Positions 8,261-16,108 of a stretch of DNA of 64,000 nt are shown here, in pieces. Made by a program: the position numbers and the translations under genes. The stretch is from contig JBOHFG010000246.1 in NCBI GenBank assembly GCA_050699575.1, positions 1 through 64,000 of the forward strand, in the 5' to 3' direction. How positions within the stretch are numbered: position 1 is the first letter of the stretch; each line of letters starts with the position of its first letter. The notes beneath the pieces are model-generated. The model worked only from the letters and a program-made list of their open reading frames with translations. It had not been told where the DNA came from and did not search any database. Origin of the DNA: GCA-003244245 sp050699575 (GTDB lineage Bacteria > Actinomycetota > Actinomycetes > Mycobacteriales > Pseudonocardiaceae).

Positions 8261-8445
8261 TGGCGAAGAAGGCGCTGATCATCAAAGCCGCGCGCAAGCC
8301 CAAATTCGCGGTGCGCGGTTACACCCGCTGCCAGCGCTGCGGGCGACCCAAGGCGGTTTACCGGAAGTTTGGGCTGTGCCGGATCTGCCTGCGCCAGATG
8401 GCTCACCGGGGCGAACTCCCGGGCGTGAGCAAGTCCTCATGGTGA
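8260..8445 (+). CDS. rpsN: 30S ribosomal protein S14, zinc-binding type Z
   Basis: S14 sits in the head of the 30S subunit. The 61-aa form has two CxxC pairs (CQRCGRPK and CRICLRQM), the zinc ribbon of the short type Z paralogue (RpsZ). This is the zinc-replete version; zinc-independent C-minus S14 is longer and lacks these cysteines. ATG 8260 overlaps the rplE stop. Confidence 0.97.
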   Translation: MAKKALIIKAARKPKFAVRGYTRCQRCGRPKAVYRKFGLCRICLRQMAHRGELPGVSKSSW

Positions 8446-8524
8446 TGATGCCCGGACACTGCGCAGCCAACGGTCGCTGTAGGCCCGAAAGGGAACCACG
8501 GCGGGAAGGGATCACGAGGTCGCC

Positions 8525-8923
8525 ATGACGATGACCGACCCGATCGCAGACATGCTCACTCGTCTGCGGAACGCAAACTCGGCTTATCACGACCGGGTCG
8601 TGATGCCACACTCCAAGATCAAGGCAAATATTGCCGAGATTCTCCAGCGGGAGGGCTACATCTCGGGATTCCACGCCGAGGAAGCACCCGTGGGCAAGTC
8701 CTTGGTGGTGGAATTGAAGTTCGGCCCGAACCGGGAGCGCAGCATTGCTGGCCTGCGCCGGGTGTCCAAGCCCGGTCTGCGGGTATATGCCAAGTCGACC
8801 TCGCTGCCCAAGGTGCTCGGCGGCTTGGGTGTCGCGATCATCTCCACGTCCACCGGGCTGCTCACCGACCGGCAGGCCGCCAAGAAAGGCGTGGGCGGGG
8901 AAGTCCTCGCCTTCGTCTGGTGA
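8525..8923 (+). CDS. rpsH: 30S ribosomal protein S8
   Basis: S8 binds the central domain of 16S rRNA. The 132-aa protein begins MTMTDPIADMLTRLRNANSAYHD and ends with ISTSTGLLTDRQAAKKGVGG followed by the typical C-terminus. A 79-nt gap without recognisable signals separates it from rpsN. Confidence 0.98.
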   Translation: MTMTDPIADMLTRLRNANSAYHDRVVMPHSKIKANIAEILQREGYISGFHAEEAPVGKSLVVELKFGPNRERSIAGLRRVSKPGLRVYAKSTSLPKVLGGLGVAIISTSTGLLTDRQAAKKGVGGEVLAFVW

Positions 8924-8939
8924 GAGGAGAGCAGACGAG

Positions 8940-9479
8940 ATGTCGCGCATCGGGAAGCAGCCGATCGCCCTGCCAGTCGGTGTCGAGGTGGCCATCGACG
9001 GGCGCACCGTGACGGTGCAGGGACCCAAGGGCACCCTGTCGCACACCGTGCCCGAGCCGATCACCGTGCATCGGGCGCAGGACGGTACCCTGCTGGTCCA
9101 GCGCCCGGATGACGAGCGGCGCAGCAAGGCGCTGCACGGGCTGTCCCGGACCCTGGTGAACAACATGGTCCTTGGCGTGAGTCAAGGTTACGAGAAGCGG
9201 ATGGAGATTCACGGCGTCGGTTATCGGGTGGTGGCCAAGGGCTCTGATCTGGAGTTTTTATTGGGCTACAGTCATCCGGTACCGGTGAGGGCGCCCGACG
9301 GCATCAGCTTCACGGTGGAGAGCCCGACGCGATTCTCCGTGGCCGGCATCAACAAACAGACGGTCGGTGAGGTTGCAGCGACCATCCGTAAGTTGCGGCG
9401 TCCTGACCCTTACAAGGGCAAGGGCGTGCGTTACGCGGGCGAGAAAATCCGGCGCAAGGTCGGGAAGACGGGTAAGTGA
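8940..9479 (+). CDS. rplF: 50S ribosomal protein L6
   Basis: L6 lies near the GTPase-associated centre. The 179-aa protein starts MSRIGKQPIALPVGV, so ATG 8940 is used rather than upstream in-frame codons. It ends with the KLRRPDPYKGKGVRYAGEKI and RRKVGKTGK signatures. Spacing to rpsH is 16 nt and to rplR 2 nt. Confidence 0.98.
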   Translation: MSRIGKQPIALPVGVEVAIDGRTVTVQGPKGTLSHTVPEPITVHRAQDGTLLVQRPDDERRSKALHGLSRTLVNNMVLGVSQGYEKRMEIHGVGYRVVAKGSDLEFLLGYSHPVPVRAPDGISFTVESPTRFSVAGINKQTVGEVAATIRKLRRPDPYKGKGVRYAGEKIRRKVGKTGK

Positions 9480-9481
9480 TC

Positions 9482-9895
9482 ATGGCTGAGGCAGTAGCGA
9501 CGACGGCGGTAACGAGACACCCGCGGGTCGGCACAGATATTTCGACTCGGCGCCGGTTGGCCAGGGCGCGACGCCACTTCCGGCTGCGCAAGAAGATCAG
9601 CGGTTCCCCCGAGCGGCCGCGCCTGGTGGTCAATCGCTCGTCTCGGCACATCGCCGTGCAGTTGGTGGACGACCTGGCCGGGCATACGCTGGCGGCAGCG
9701 TCGAGCATCGAGCCGGACGTCCGTGCGATGGAGGGGGACAAGAAGGCCAGGGCGGTCAAAGTCGGTGAGCTGATCGCCGCTCGGGCCAAGGCGATTGGCG
9801 TCGGCCGGGTGGTGTTCGATCGCGGTGGCTACGACTACCACGGTCGGATTGCGGCCCTGGCCGATGCTGCCCGCGAAGCTGGCTTGGAATTCTGA
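9482..9895 (+). CDS. rplR: 50S ribosomal protein L18
   Basis: L18 binds 5S rRNA. The product contains RRHFRLRKKISGSPERPRLV and the C-terminal VVFDRGGYDYHGRIAALADA signature. ATG 9482 gives MAEAVATTAV (137 aa). An in-frame GTG at 9476 overlapping the rplF stop would add two residues. Confidence 0.96.
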   Translation: MAEAVATTAVTRHPRVGTDISTRRRLARARRHFRLRKKISGSPERPRLVVNRSSRHIAVQLVDDLAGHTLAAASSIEPDVRAMEGDKKARAVKVGELIAARAKAIGVGRVVFDRGGYDYHGRIAALADAAREAGLEF

Positions 9896-9961
9896 ATGAT
9901 GTTCGACACCACACAGAGCGCAAGACAAGAGCGGCACGTGAGCAAGGGAAGGAACGCCTGA

Positions 9962-10579
9962 ATGCCTGGACGCATGCGGCGGGAAGGCGGAGGCGGCGAA
10001 CGGAGCGACCGTCGGGACCGCCGGGACGGCGGGCGCGGCGGTCCGGCCCCGCAGGAGAAAAGCCCGCATCTCGAGCACGTGATCAAGATCAACCGGGTAG
10101 CCAAGGTCGTCAAAGGCGGCCGGCGCTTCAGCTTCACCGCGTTGGTCGTGGTAGGCGACGGCGACGGGATGGTCGGCGTCGGTTACGGCAAGGCCAAGGA
10201 AGTGCCGGCGGCGATCCAGAAGGGCGTGGAGGAAGCCAAGAAAAACTTCTTCCGGGTGCCCCGCATCGCCGGCACCATCCCACACCCGATCACCGGCGAG
10301 GCTGCGGCTGGCGTGGTGTTGCTCCGTCCGGCGTCCCCCGGTACCGGGGTTATCGCAGGTGGTCCGGTGCGTGCGGTGCTCGAGTGCGCCGGGGTGCACG
10401 ACGTGCTTTCCAAGTCACTGGGCAGCGATAACGCGATCAATATTGTGCACGCCACAGTGGCCGCACTGAAGGGATTGCAACGTCCTGAGGAGGTGGCCGC
10501 GCGTCGTGGCCTACCGCTGGAAGATGTTGCTCCGGCTGGCATGTTGCGGGCGCGTGCCGAGCATGCGCAGGGGGCGTGA
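9962..10579 (+). CDS. rpsE: 30S ribosomal protein S5
   Basis: S5 acts in decoding accuracy and mRNA entry. The 205-aa protein has a glycine/arginine-rich N-terminal extension of about 35 residues typical of actinobacteria, then EHVIKINRVAKVVKGGRRFS, the GYGKAKEVPAAIQKG signature, and the GTGVIAGGPVRAVLE region. A GGGAAGGAA ribosome binding site precedes ATG 9962. Confidence 0.98.
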   Translation: MPGRMRREGGGGERSDRRDRRDGGRGGPAPQEKSPHLEHVIKINRVAKVVKGGRRFSFTALVVVGDGDGMVGVGYGKAKEVPAAIQKGVEEAKKNFFRVPRIAGTIPHPITGEAAAGVVLLRPASPGTGVIAGGPVRAVLECAGVHDVLSKSLGSDNAINIVHATVAALKGLQRPEEVAARRGLPLEDVAPAGMLRARAEHAQGA

Positions 10580-10580
10580 G

Positions 10581-10769
10581 ATGTCTGCACTGAAGATCAC
10601 CCAAGTTCGAAGCACCATTGGTAGCCTGCGCAACCATCGTGAGACGCTGCGCTCTCTGGGACTGCGCAAGATCCGGCAGTCCGTGGTCAAGGAGGACAAC
10701 TCCCAAGTCCGCGGCATGATTGCCACCGTCCGTCACCTGGTTGCGGTGGAGAAGGTCGACTCGAAATGA
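10581..10769 (+). CDS. rpmD: 50S ribosomal protein L30
   Basis: A 62-aa protein starting MSALKITQVRSTIGSLRNHR, with LRSLGLRKIRQSVVKEDN and the VRGMIATVRHLVAVE C-terminus that defines bacterial L30. ATG 10581 follows the rpsE stop by one base; the 3' end overlaps rplO by 4 nt. Confidence 0.98.
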   Translation: MSALKITQVRSTIGSLRNHRETLRSLGLRKIRQSVVKEDNSQVRGMIATVRHLVAVEKVDSK

Positions 10770-11209
10770 CGATCAAGATCCACCACCTGCGCCCGGCCGC
10801 CGGCGCGAAGACCGCCAAGATGCGGGTCGGTCGCGGCGAGGGCTCAAAGGGCAAGACCGCTGGTCGCGGTACCAAGGGAACCAAGGCCCGCAAAAACGTT
10901 CCTGTCGCGTTTGAAGGCGGGCAGATGCCGATCCATATGCGGTTGCCCAAACTCAAGGGTTTCCGTAATCGCTTCCGCATCGAGTACCAGGTGGTCAACG
11001 TCGGTGACCTGGCTCGGTTGTTTCCGACCGGAGGCACCGTGGGGCCAGACCAGCTCGTTGCTGTCGGCGCGGTGCGCAAGGGTTTGCCGGTGAAAGTGCT
11101 CGGGGATGGTGACCTTGGCGGGCTGGCGCTGCAGGTCAGCGCTCAGGCCTTTTCTGGCTCCGCACGTGACAAGATCGCCGCAGCGGGCGGCAACAGTACC
11201 GAGCTCTAG
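10766..11209 (+). CDS. rplO: 50S ribosomal protein L15
   Basis: L15 is a late-assembly protein. The 147-aa product has the N-terminal glycine-rich region KMRVGRGEGSKGKTAGRGTKG and the FEGGQMPIHMRLPKLKGFRN signature. A 173-nt gap follows before secY. It contains TAGAGT at 11243-11248, a possible -10 box for an internal promoter, without a convincing -35 partner. Confidence 0.97.
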   Translation: MTIKIHHLRPAAGAKTAKMRVGRGEGSKGKTAGRGTKGTKARKNVPVAFEGGQMPIHMRLPKLKGFRNRFRIEYQVVNVGDLARLFPTGGTVGPDQLVAVGAVRKGLPVKVLGDGDLGGLALQVSAQAFSGSARDKIAAAGGNSTEL

Positions 11210-11382
11210 GCAGGCGCTGCTGTTCTGGGCGACCCCTGCTGTTAGAGTCGGGCAGAGTGCGAAAGCGAGTCGGCCGGCATTTGCCGTCTCGTTCCCCTGC
11301 ACTGCCCGGTCGTCGGCTGGAGGCCATGCGACTGTCGGTCCATGATCGAGGGCCTCACCACGGCCGTGCCCAGGAGGTAGGA

Positions 11383-12705
11383 GTGCTCGGCGCTTTCCGC
11401 TCAGCCCTTGCGACGCCGGATCTGCGTCGCAAGATTATGTTCACCCTTGGCATGGTGGTGATCTACCGGGCAGGTGCCACGTTGCCGTCGCCCGGCGTCT
11501 CCTACGTCAATATCCAGAAGTGTCTGGATCAGGTCCAGCGCGGTGACAATCAAAACGTCTACTCGCTGATCAATCTGTTCAGCGGCGGAGCCTTGCTGAG
11601 GCTGTCGGTGTTCGCGTTGGGGATCATGCCCTACATCACGGCGAGCATCATCATTCAGCTGCTCACCGTGGTGATCCCCCGCTTCGAAGTCTTGAAGAAG
11701 GAGGGGCAGTCCGGTCAGAACAAGCTCACGCAGTACACCCGCTATCTGACGATCGCGTTGGCGATCCTGCAATCCACTGGCATCGTGGCGCTCGCGGTGC
11801 GTGGTCAGCTGTTCTCTGGTTGTCAGGAGCCGCCAATTCCGGTGCAGTACCAGTCGATATTCGACCTGGTGGTCATCGTCGTAGTGATGACCGCGGGTAC
11901 CGGAGTGATCATGTGGCTGGGTGAGCTGATCACCGAGCGCGGCGTTGGCAACGGTATGTCGTTGTTGATTTTCACCTCGATCGCCGCTCGCATCCCCGCT
12001 GAGGGCAAAAACATCCTGGATTCGAAGGGCCCGCTGGTCTTCGTCCTGGTGTGTCTGTTCGGTCTGGCCATCATCGCCAGTGTGGTGTTCGTCGAGCAGG
12101 GTCAGCGGCGAATCCCGGTACAGTACGCCAAACGGATGATCGGTCGCCGGATGTACGGTGGCACCTCCACGTATCTGCCGCTCAAGGTCAACCAAGCCGG
12201 CGTCATACCGGTTATCTTTGCGTCGTCGTTGCTTTACCTGCCCGACCTCATCGCCCGGCTGACCAGCTCATCGGCCGGACGGCCGGGCTGGTTCCAGACC
12301 TTTATCAGCCGCTACCTGGTCGACCAGGCCAGCTGGGTCCACATCTCGCTGTACTTCATAATGATTATTTTCTTCACCTACTTCTACGTGGCGATCACGT
12401 TCAACCCTGAAGAGCGTGCCGAGGAGATGAAGAAATTCGGTGGGTTCATCCCTGGTATCCGCCCTGGGCGCCCGACCGCCGAGTACCTGAGCTTCGTACT
12501 CAGCCGGATCACCTTGCCCGGCTCGCTCTACCTGGGCATTGTTGCCGTACTGCCCAACCTGTTCCTCGACCTGACGAGTGGTAACGGACAGAACTTCCCC
12601 TTCGGTGGCACCGCAGTGTTGATTATGGTGGGTGTCGGGCTGGACACGGTGAAGCAGCTCGAAAGCCAGCTGATGCAGCGTAACTACGAAGGGTTCCTAC
12701 GCTAG
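11383..12705 (+). CDS. secY: Protein translocase subunit SecY
   Basis: SecY is the channel of the Sec translocon in the cytoplasmic membrane. The 440-aa protein has about ten hydrophobic membrane segments and family motifs such as GIMPYITASIIIQLLTVVIP, the TRYLTIALAI region and GFIPGIRPGRPTAEYL. GTG 11383 is chosen because a strong AGGAGGT site lies just upstream and the product then starts MLGAFRSALATPDLRRKI, the usual N-terminus. The stop overlaps the adk start by one base. Confidence 0.98.
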   Translation: MLGAFRSALATPDLRRKIMFTLGMVVIYRAGATLPSPGVSYVNIQKCLDQVQRGDNQNVYSLINLFSGGALLRLSVFALGIMPYITASIIIQLLTVVIPRFEVLKKEGQSGQNKLTQYTRYLTIALAILQSTGIVALAVRGQLFSGCQEPPIPVQYQSIFDLVVIVVVMTAGTGVIMWLGELITERGVGNGMSLLIFTSIAARIPAEGKNILDSKGPLVFVLVCLFGLAIIASVVFVEQGQRRIPVQYAKRMIGRRMYGGTSTYLPLKVNQAGVIPVIFASSLLYLPDLIARLTSSSAGRPGWFQTFISRYLVDQASWVHISLYFIMIIFFTYFYVAITFNPEERAEEMKKFGGFIPGIRPGRPTAEYLSFVLSRITLPGSLYLGIVAVLPNLFLDLTSGNGQNFPFGGTAVLIMVGVGLDTVKQLESQLMQRNYEGFLR

Positions 12706-13256
12706 TGCGAATCCTCATTGTGGGTCCGCCGGGAGCGGGTAAGGGCACTCAGGCTACCGTGCTGAGCATCGAGCTCGGGGTTGAGCACATCTCGACCGGA
12801 GAGCTGTTCCGGGCGCATGTCCACCGCCAGAGTGAGCTGGGCCGGCAGGTCAAGCGATACCTGGATGCTGGTGCCCTGGTACCTGATGAGGTCACCAACG
12901 CCATGGTCGCGCAACGACTCACTGACGGCGTCTGCCGGGCCGGGTTCCTGCTGGACGGATTCCCCCGCACGGTTGGCCAAGCCCAAGTGTTGGAGAGTTT
13001 GCTGCGTGATCGGGACTGTGAGATCGACACGGTGCTGGAATTCGACGTGCCCGAGGATGAGGTGATCGGACGCCTGCTGGCCCGAGGGCGCGGCGACGAC
13101 ACCGAGGACGTGATCCGGCACCGCCAGCAGCTCTACCGTGAGCAGACCGCTCCGTTGCTCGACTTCTACGCTGATCGCCTGGTTACTGTGCCGGCGGTCG
13201 GTTCGGTGCCGGACGTGACGGCTCGGGCGCTGGACGCGTTGCGAACGCGGGCGTGA
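12705..13256 (+). CDS. adk: Adenylate kinase
   Basis: Interconverts ATP + AMP and 2 ADP in the cytosol. The 183-aa protein has the P-loop GPPGAGKGT (7-15), the AMP-binding segment ISTGELFRAHV, and GFLLDGFPRT. The lid is short (RLLARGRGDDTEDVIRHR) and lacks zinc cysteines, as in the short-lid actinobacterial enzymes. It begins with GTG overlapping the secY stop. Confidence 0.97.
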   Translation: MRILIVGPPGAGKGTQATVLSIELGVEHISTGELFRAHVHRQSELGRQVKRYLDAGALVPDEVTNAMVAQRLTDGVCRAGFLLDGFPRTVGQAQVLESLLRDRDCEIDTVLEFDVPEDEVIGRLLARGRGDDTEDVIRHRQQLYREQTAPLLDFYADRLVTVPAVGSVPDVTARALDALRTRA

Positions 13257-13266
13257 TGAGCGCTCG

Positions 13267-14133
13267 ATGATCGGGGGCGGGGTGCGGGCCGTGGTGCGAC
13301 GGTTGCGGGGTAGAACCAGAATCGAGCTCAAGTCTCCTGGTGAGATCGAGTCGATGCGGGCTGCCGGTGCGGTGGTGGCCCGGACATTGCGGTTACTCGA
13401 GGGTCACGCCAGGCCTGGGGTGAGCACCGGTGAGCTCGACGAGCTGGCTGAGCAGTCGATCCGGGACGCCGGGGCGGTGCCGTCCTTCAAGGGCTACCAC
13501 GGGTTCCCCGCGTCGATCTGTAGCTCGGTGAACGAGCAGGTGGTGCACGGGATCCCGAGCCGTGAGCAGCTGCTCACCGTCGGCGATCTGCTGTCCATTG
13601 ACTGCGGTGCGATCCTCGACGGCTGGCACGGCGACGCCGCGGTGACGGTACACATCGGGACCGCGACCGAGGCCGATACCCGGTTGTCCGAGGCCTGCCG
13701 CGCCGCGCTGGCGGCCGGCATCGCCGCGGTGCGACCCGGTGGCAGGCTGTCCGACATCTCCCACGCCGTGGAGTCTGCGGCCCTGGTCGCTGCAGCCGCG
13801 AACGGAACGTCCTATGGGATCGTGGCCGACTACGGCGGCCATGGCATCGGCACCGCCATGCACATGGACCCGTTCCTCCCCAACGTGGGCCGCCCCGGCC
13901 GTGGTCCCCGGCTGGTGACCGGCATGGCGCTGGCGATCGAGCCAATGCTTACCGCGGGCAGCGACAAGACCAAGGAACTCGACGACGGCTGGACCGTGGT
14001 GACTGTGGACGGGTCCCGCGCCGCGCATTGGGAGCATTCGATCGCTATTACCGACGACGGCCCGCTCATCCTCACGGTTGACTGGTCCGACCGTATCTGC
14101 GGTGACCGGTCCGACGGTAGTGGTGATGACTAG
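13267..14133 (+). CDS. map: Methionine aminopeptidase, type I
   Basis: Removes N-terminal methionine from new proteins using two metal ions. The 288-aa product shows the expected ligands: D in SIDCGAILDGWHGD (two aspartates), H in GGHGIGTAMH, E in ALAIEPML and E in WEHSIAI. The substrate histidine is in FKGYHGFPASIC. A 10-nt gap follows adk. In most actinobacteria infA, rpmJ, rpsM and rpoA follow map, but here a kinase and a biosynthetic cluster do. Confidence 0.97.
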   Translation: MIGGGVRAVVRRLRGRTRIELKSPGEIESMRAAGAVVARTLRLLEGHARPGVSTGELDELAEQSIRDAGAVPSFKGYHGFPASICSSVNEQVVHGIPSREQLLTVGDLLSIDCGAILDGWHGDAAVTVHIGTATEADTRLSEACRAALAAGIAAVRPGGRLSDISHAVESAALVAAAANGTSYGIVADYGGHGIGTAMHMDPFLPNVGRPGRGPRLVTGMALAIEPMLTAGSDKTKELDDGWTVVTVDGSRAAHWEHSIAITDDGPLILTVDWSDRICGDRSDGSGDD

Positions 14134-14144
14134 TAGGAGGTCGC

Positions 14145-14660
14145 GTGCAACGCGTTCTCGTTGCCGGCATCTCCGGTGCAGGAAAGACAACGATCGCAAT
14201 CAAAATTGAGAAGCGGCTTGGTTTGCCGAGGTACGAGCTCGACGCGCTGTGTCACGGCCCCGAATGGGTCAAGCGACCAGAATTCGAAGAAGATGTTGGA
14301 CGTTTTGTTGTTGAGTCGCGATGGGTGTGCGAGGATCAGTATCACAATTATATCGGAGACTTGCTGTGGGGATACGCCGACACGGTCGTGTGGCTTGACT
14401 TGCCGCGCCGTACCGTGATATGGCGCGTTCTACGTCGTTCGCTTTGGCGTGTAACCACCCGACAAAGATTGTGGAACGATAACCGGGAAACGTGGCGTGC
14501 GATGTTTTTTAGTCCGACGCATCCGGCCCGCTGGGCGTGGACTCAGCATCACAGACGGCGCCAGGAGACGGTCGATCGTATCGCTCGACACCCACAGGTG
14601 ACCGTCGTGTGTCTGACCAGCGCGCTAGAAGCCAAGCGTTGGGTCAGTACGCTCATGTAG
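14145..14660 (+). CDS. Small P-loop kinase (topology-modulation/FlaR-like)
   Basis: A 171-aa P-loop protein with GISGAGKTT (8-16) and an RxxxR-rich C-terminal half (WLDLPRRTVIWRVLRRSLWR), the pattern of small adenylate-kinase-like 'topology modulation' ATPases. GTG 14145 has an AGGAGGT site and lies 11 nt after map, so it may be co-transcribed with map. Its 3' end overlaps the minus-strand enolpyruvyl transferase gene by 36 nt. The AHA nucleoside pathway includes a cryptic 2'-phosphorylation by a kinase, and this gene is the only kinase candidate in the cluster. That role is inference; a housekeeping or resistance role is also possible. Confidence 0.75.
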   Translation: MQRVLVAGISGAGKTTIAIKIEKRLGLPRYELDALCHGPEWVKRPEFEEDVGRFVVESRWVCEDQYHNYIGDLLWGYADTVVWLDLPRRTVIWRVLRRSLWRVTTRQRLWNDNRETWRAMFFSPTHPARWAWTQHHRRRQETVDRIARHPQVTVVCLTSALEAKRWVSTLM

Positions 14661-16043
14661 TATTTCGCGCACGTCTGCGCCCAATGCGTGCAAGTCAGAT
14701 CTCAAGTCATGATAACCTCGCAATAGGTGGTGCGCGCCGGTAATCGTTGTGGTTCCAGGCACCATCAGCGCAGCTAGCGTTAAGGCTGCAGCCGCGCGCA
14801 GGTCGGGAGCATGCACAGTCCGTCCGCCGATGTTCGGTCGGCACATCCCATTGACGGCAAGGACGTTACCGGCGATTGTCATCTTTGCACCCATTTTATT
14901 GAGTCCGCATACGTGCCCGAAACGTTCGGTCCATACTGTCTCAATGAAGGTGCTGGTTCCTGCAGCCTCAGTCGTCAACAAGCTCAGCAAAGGCTGGTTG
15001 TCACTGTAGATCCCATGAGATGAGACGATTTCATGTACTGCACGAAGCTTATCGTTCCGCTCCACCCATAAGACCGTTCCCTGTCGGTCCGATCGGAGAG
15101 CTACGCCCATTCGCTCTAGCAGTCGCACCTCGGGTTCAAGCCCTACGAGTGCGCGCCTAGCTGTGACACCGGTCAGGAGAAGTGGCGACCAGGTCAGAGT
15201 AGCGAGGCAGGCCCACGTAATGATTTCGATTAAATCGGTGACGAGTATGTGGCGAACCGGCGTCGTGAGTACTTCCGGGCCTCGACCGACTACGGCTAGT
15301 TCATGCGGAGTCACGTACTGGATGTCGGCTCCCATCGCCGCTAGCAGGTCGACCAGCTCCGTTACGTCCGGCTTCGGATATGGATGCAATAACCGGGTGT
15401 CGCCCTGAGCAACCGCAGCGCAGAGAATGGCCATTTTCGTAGCGCCCGAGTAGAGAGGCCCAGTGCGCAGGCGCCGTTCGCTAGTGAAGTCACGCAGATC
15501 TATGTGGCAGCTATGTAGTTTATGGGCCTTCGCATTGATCGCCCCGTCGAAATTTCGCCAGGCCTTCACGCCGAATCGGTGTAATATATCCAGGTACTGC
15601 TGAACCGGTCTGGCTCCGTCGGTGGCAGGAGAAGAGGTCGACGTTGCGGCGCTCACCGACGAACCGCCGATCCGACAGCCACCGGTTTGTGGCACCACGG
15701 CCCGACCGAAGCGACTCAGTAGGCCAGGAAGTAGGTAGATGGACCCATGAATGCTACCGGCTTTCTTGGGGTCGAGTGCTTCGAAGTGCAGATTCTCAAA
15801 ATCCAGAGTCAAGGTACCCCGATCGAGCACCACACTTCCCCCTAGGCTCCGCAGCAGCACACCTAAAACTCGGCTCTCCAACAGATCCGGGCAGTTAACT
15901 AACTGAACGCGTGCACGGCCGACCAACGCCGCCGCGCAGAGCGTGACTAGTGCATGCTTAAATCCGGCAGGTCGTAGCTCCCCGGCAAGTGGTCGACCAC
16001 CTTCGACAATCAGTTGCATCGACATTAGAGTCTCTCTCGACAT
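14625..16043 (-). CDS. MurA-like enolpyruvyl transferase (NikO/PolA-like)
   Basis: An EPSP/MurA-fold enzyme of 472 aa that would transfer enolpyruvate from PEP. Numbered from ATG 16043, it keeps Lys29 (GFKHALVTL; MurA has KN, here KH), the catalytic cysteine Cys123 in TGGCRIG, the general-base aspartate in GIYSDNQP, and APDLRAAAALTLAAL. In nikkomycin and polyoxin clusters, MurA-like NikO/PolA form 3'-enolpyruvyl-UMP. The neighbouring NikJ/PolH-like gene favours that reading over a second cell-wall MurA. ATG 16025, preceded by GAGAGA, is an alternative start. It is the last gene of the minus operon and carries a rare TTA codon at 15900-15902. Confidence 0.85.
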   Translation of the reverse strand: MSRETLMSMQLIVEGGRPLAGELRPAGFKHALVTLCAAALVGRARVQLVNCPDLLESRVLGVLLRSLGGSVVLDRGTLTLDFENLHFEALDPKKAGSIHGSIYLLPGLLSRFGRAVVPQTGGCRIGGSSVSAATSTSSPATDGARPVQQYLDILHRFGVKAWRNFDGAINAKAHKLHSCHIDLRDFTSERRLRTGPLYSGATKMAILCAAVAQGDTRLLHPYPKPDVTELVDLLAAMGADIQYVTPHELAVVGRGPEVLTTPVRHILVTDLIEIITWACLATLTWSPLLLTGVTARRALVGLEPEVRLLERMGVALRSDRQGTVLWVERNDKLRAVHEIVSSHGIYSDNQPLLSLLTTEAAGTSTFIETVWTERFGHVCGLNKMGAKMTIAGNVLAVNGMCRPNIGGRTVHAPDLRAAAALTLAALMVPGTTTITGAHHLLRGYHDLRSDLHALGADVREILHERTDPTLGF

Positions 16044-16108
16044 GGTTGCATCACCGGAATCGGCCGGCTGGTGTACGAATTCCACGTTGTCTCTGCGCCG
16101 GATCGGCG

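Noticed and set aside
14625..16043. Housekeeping MurA
   Set aside because: Its MurA core is clear, but the operon with NikJ/PolH-like and AHA enzymes and the KH in place of KN argue for a nucleoside enolpyruvyl transferase; kept as alternative only.
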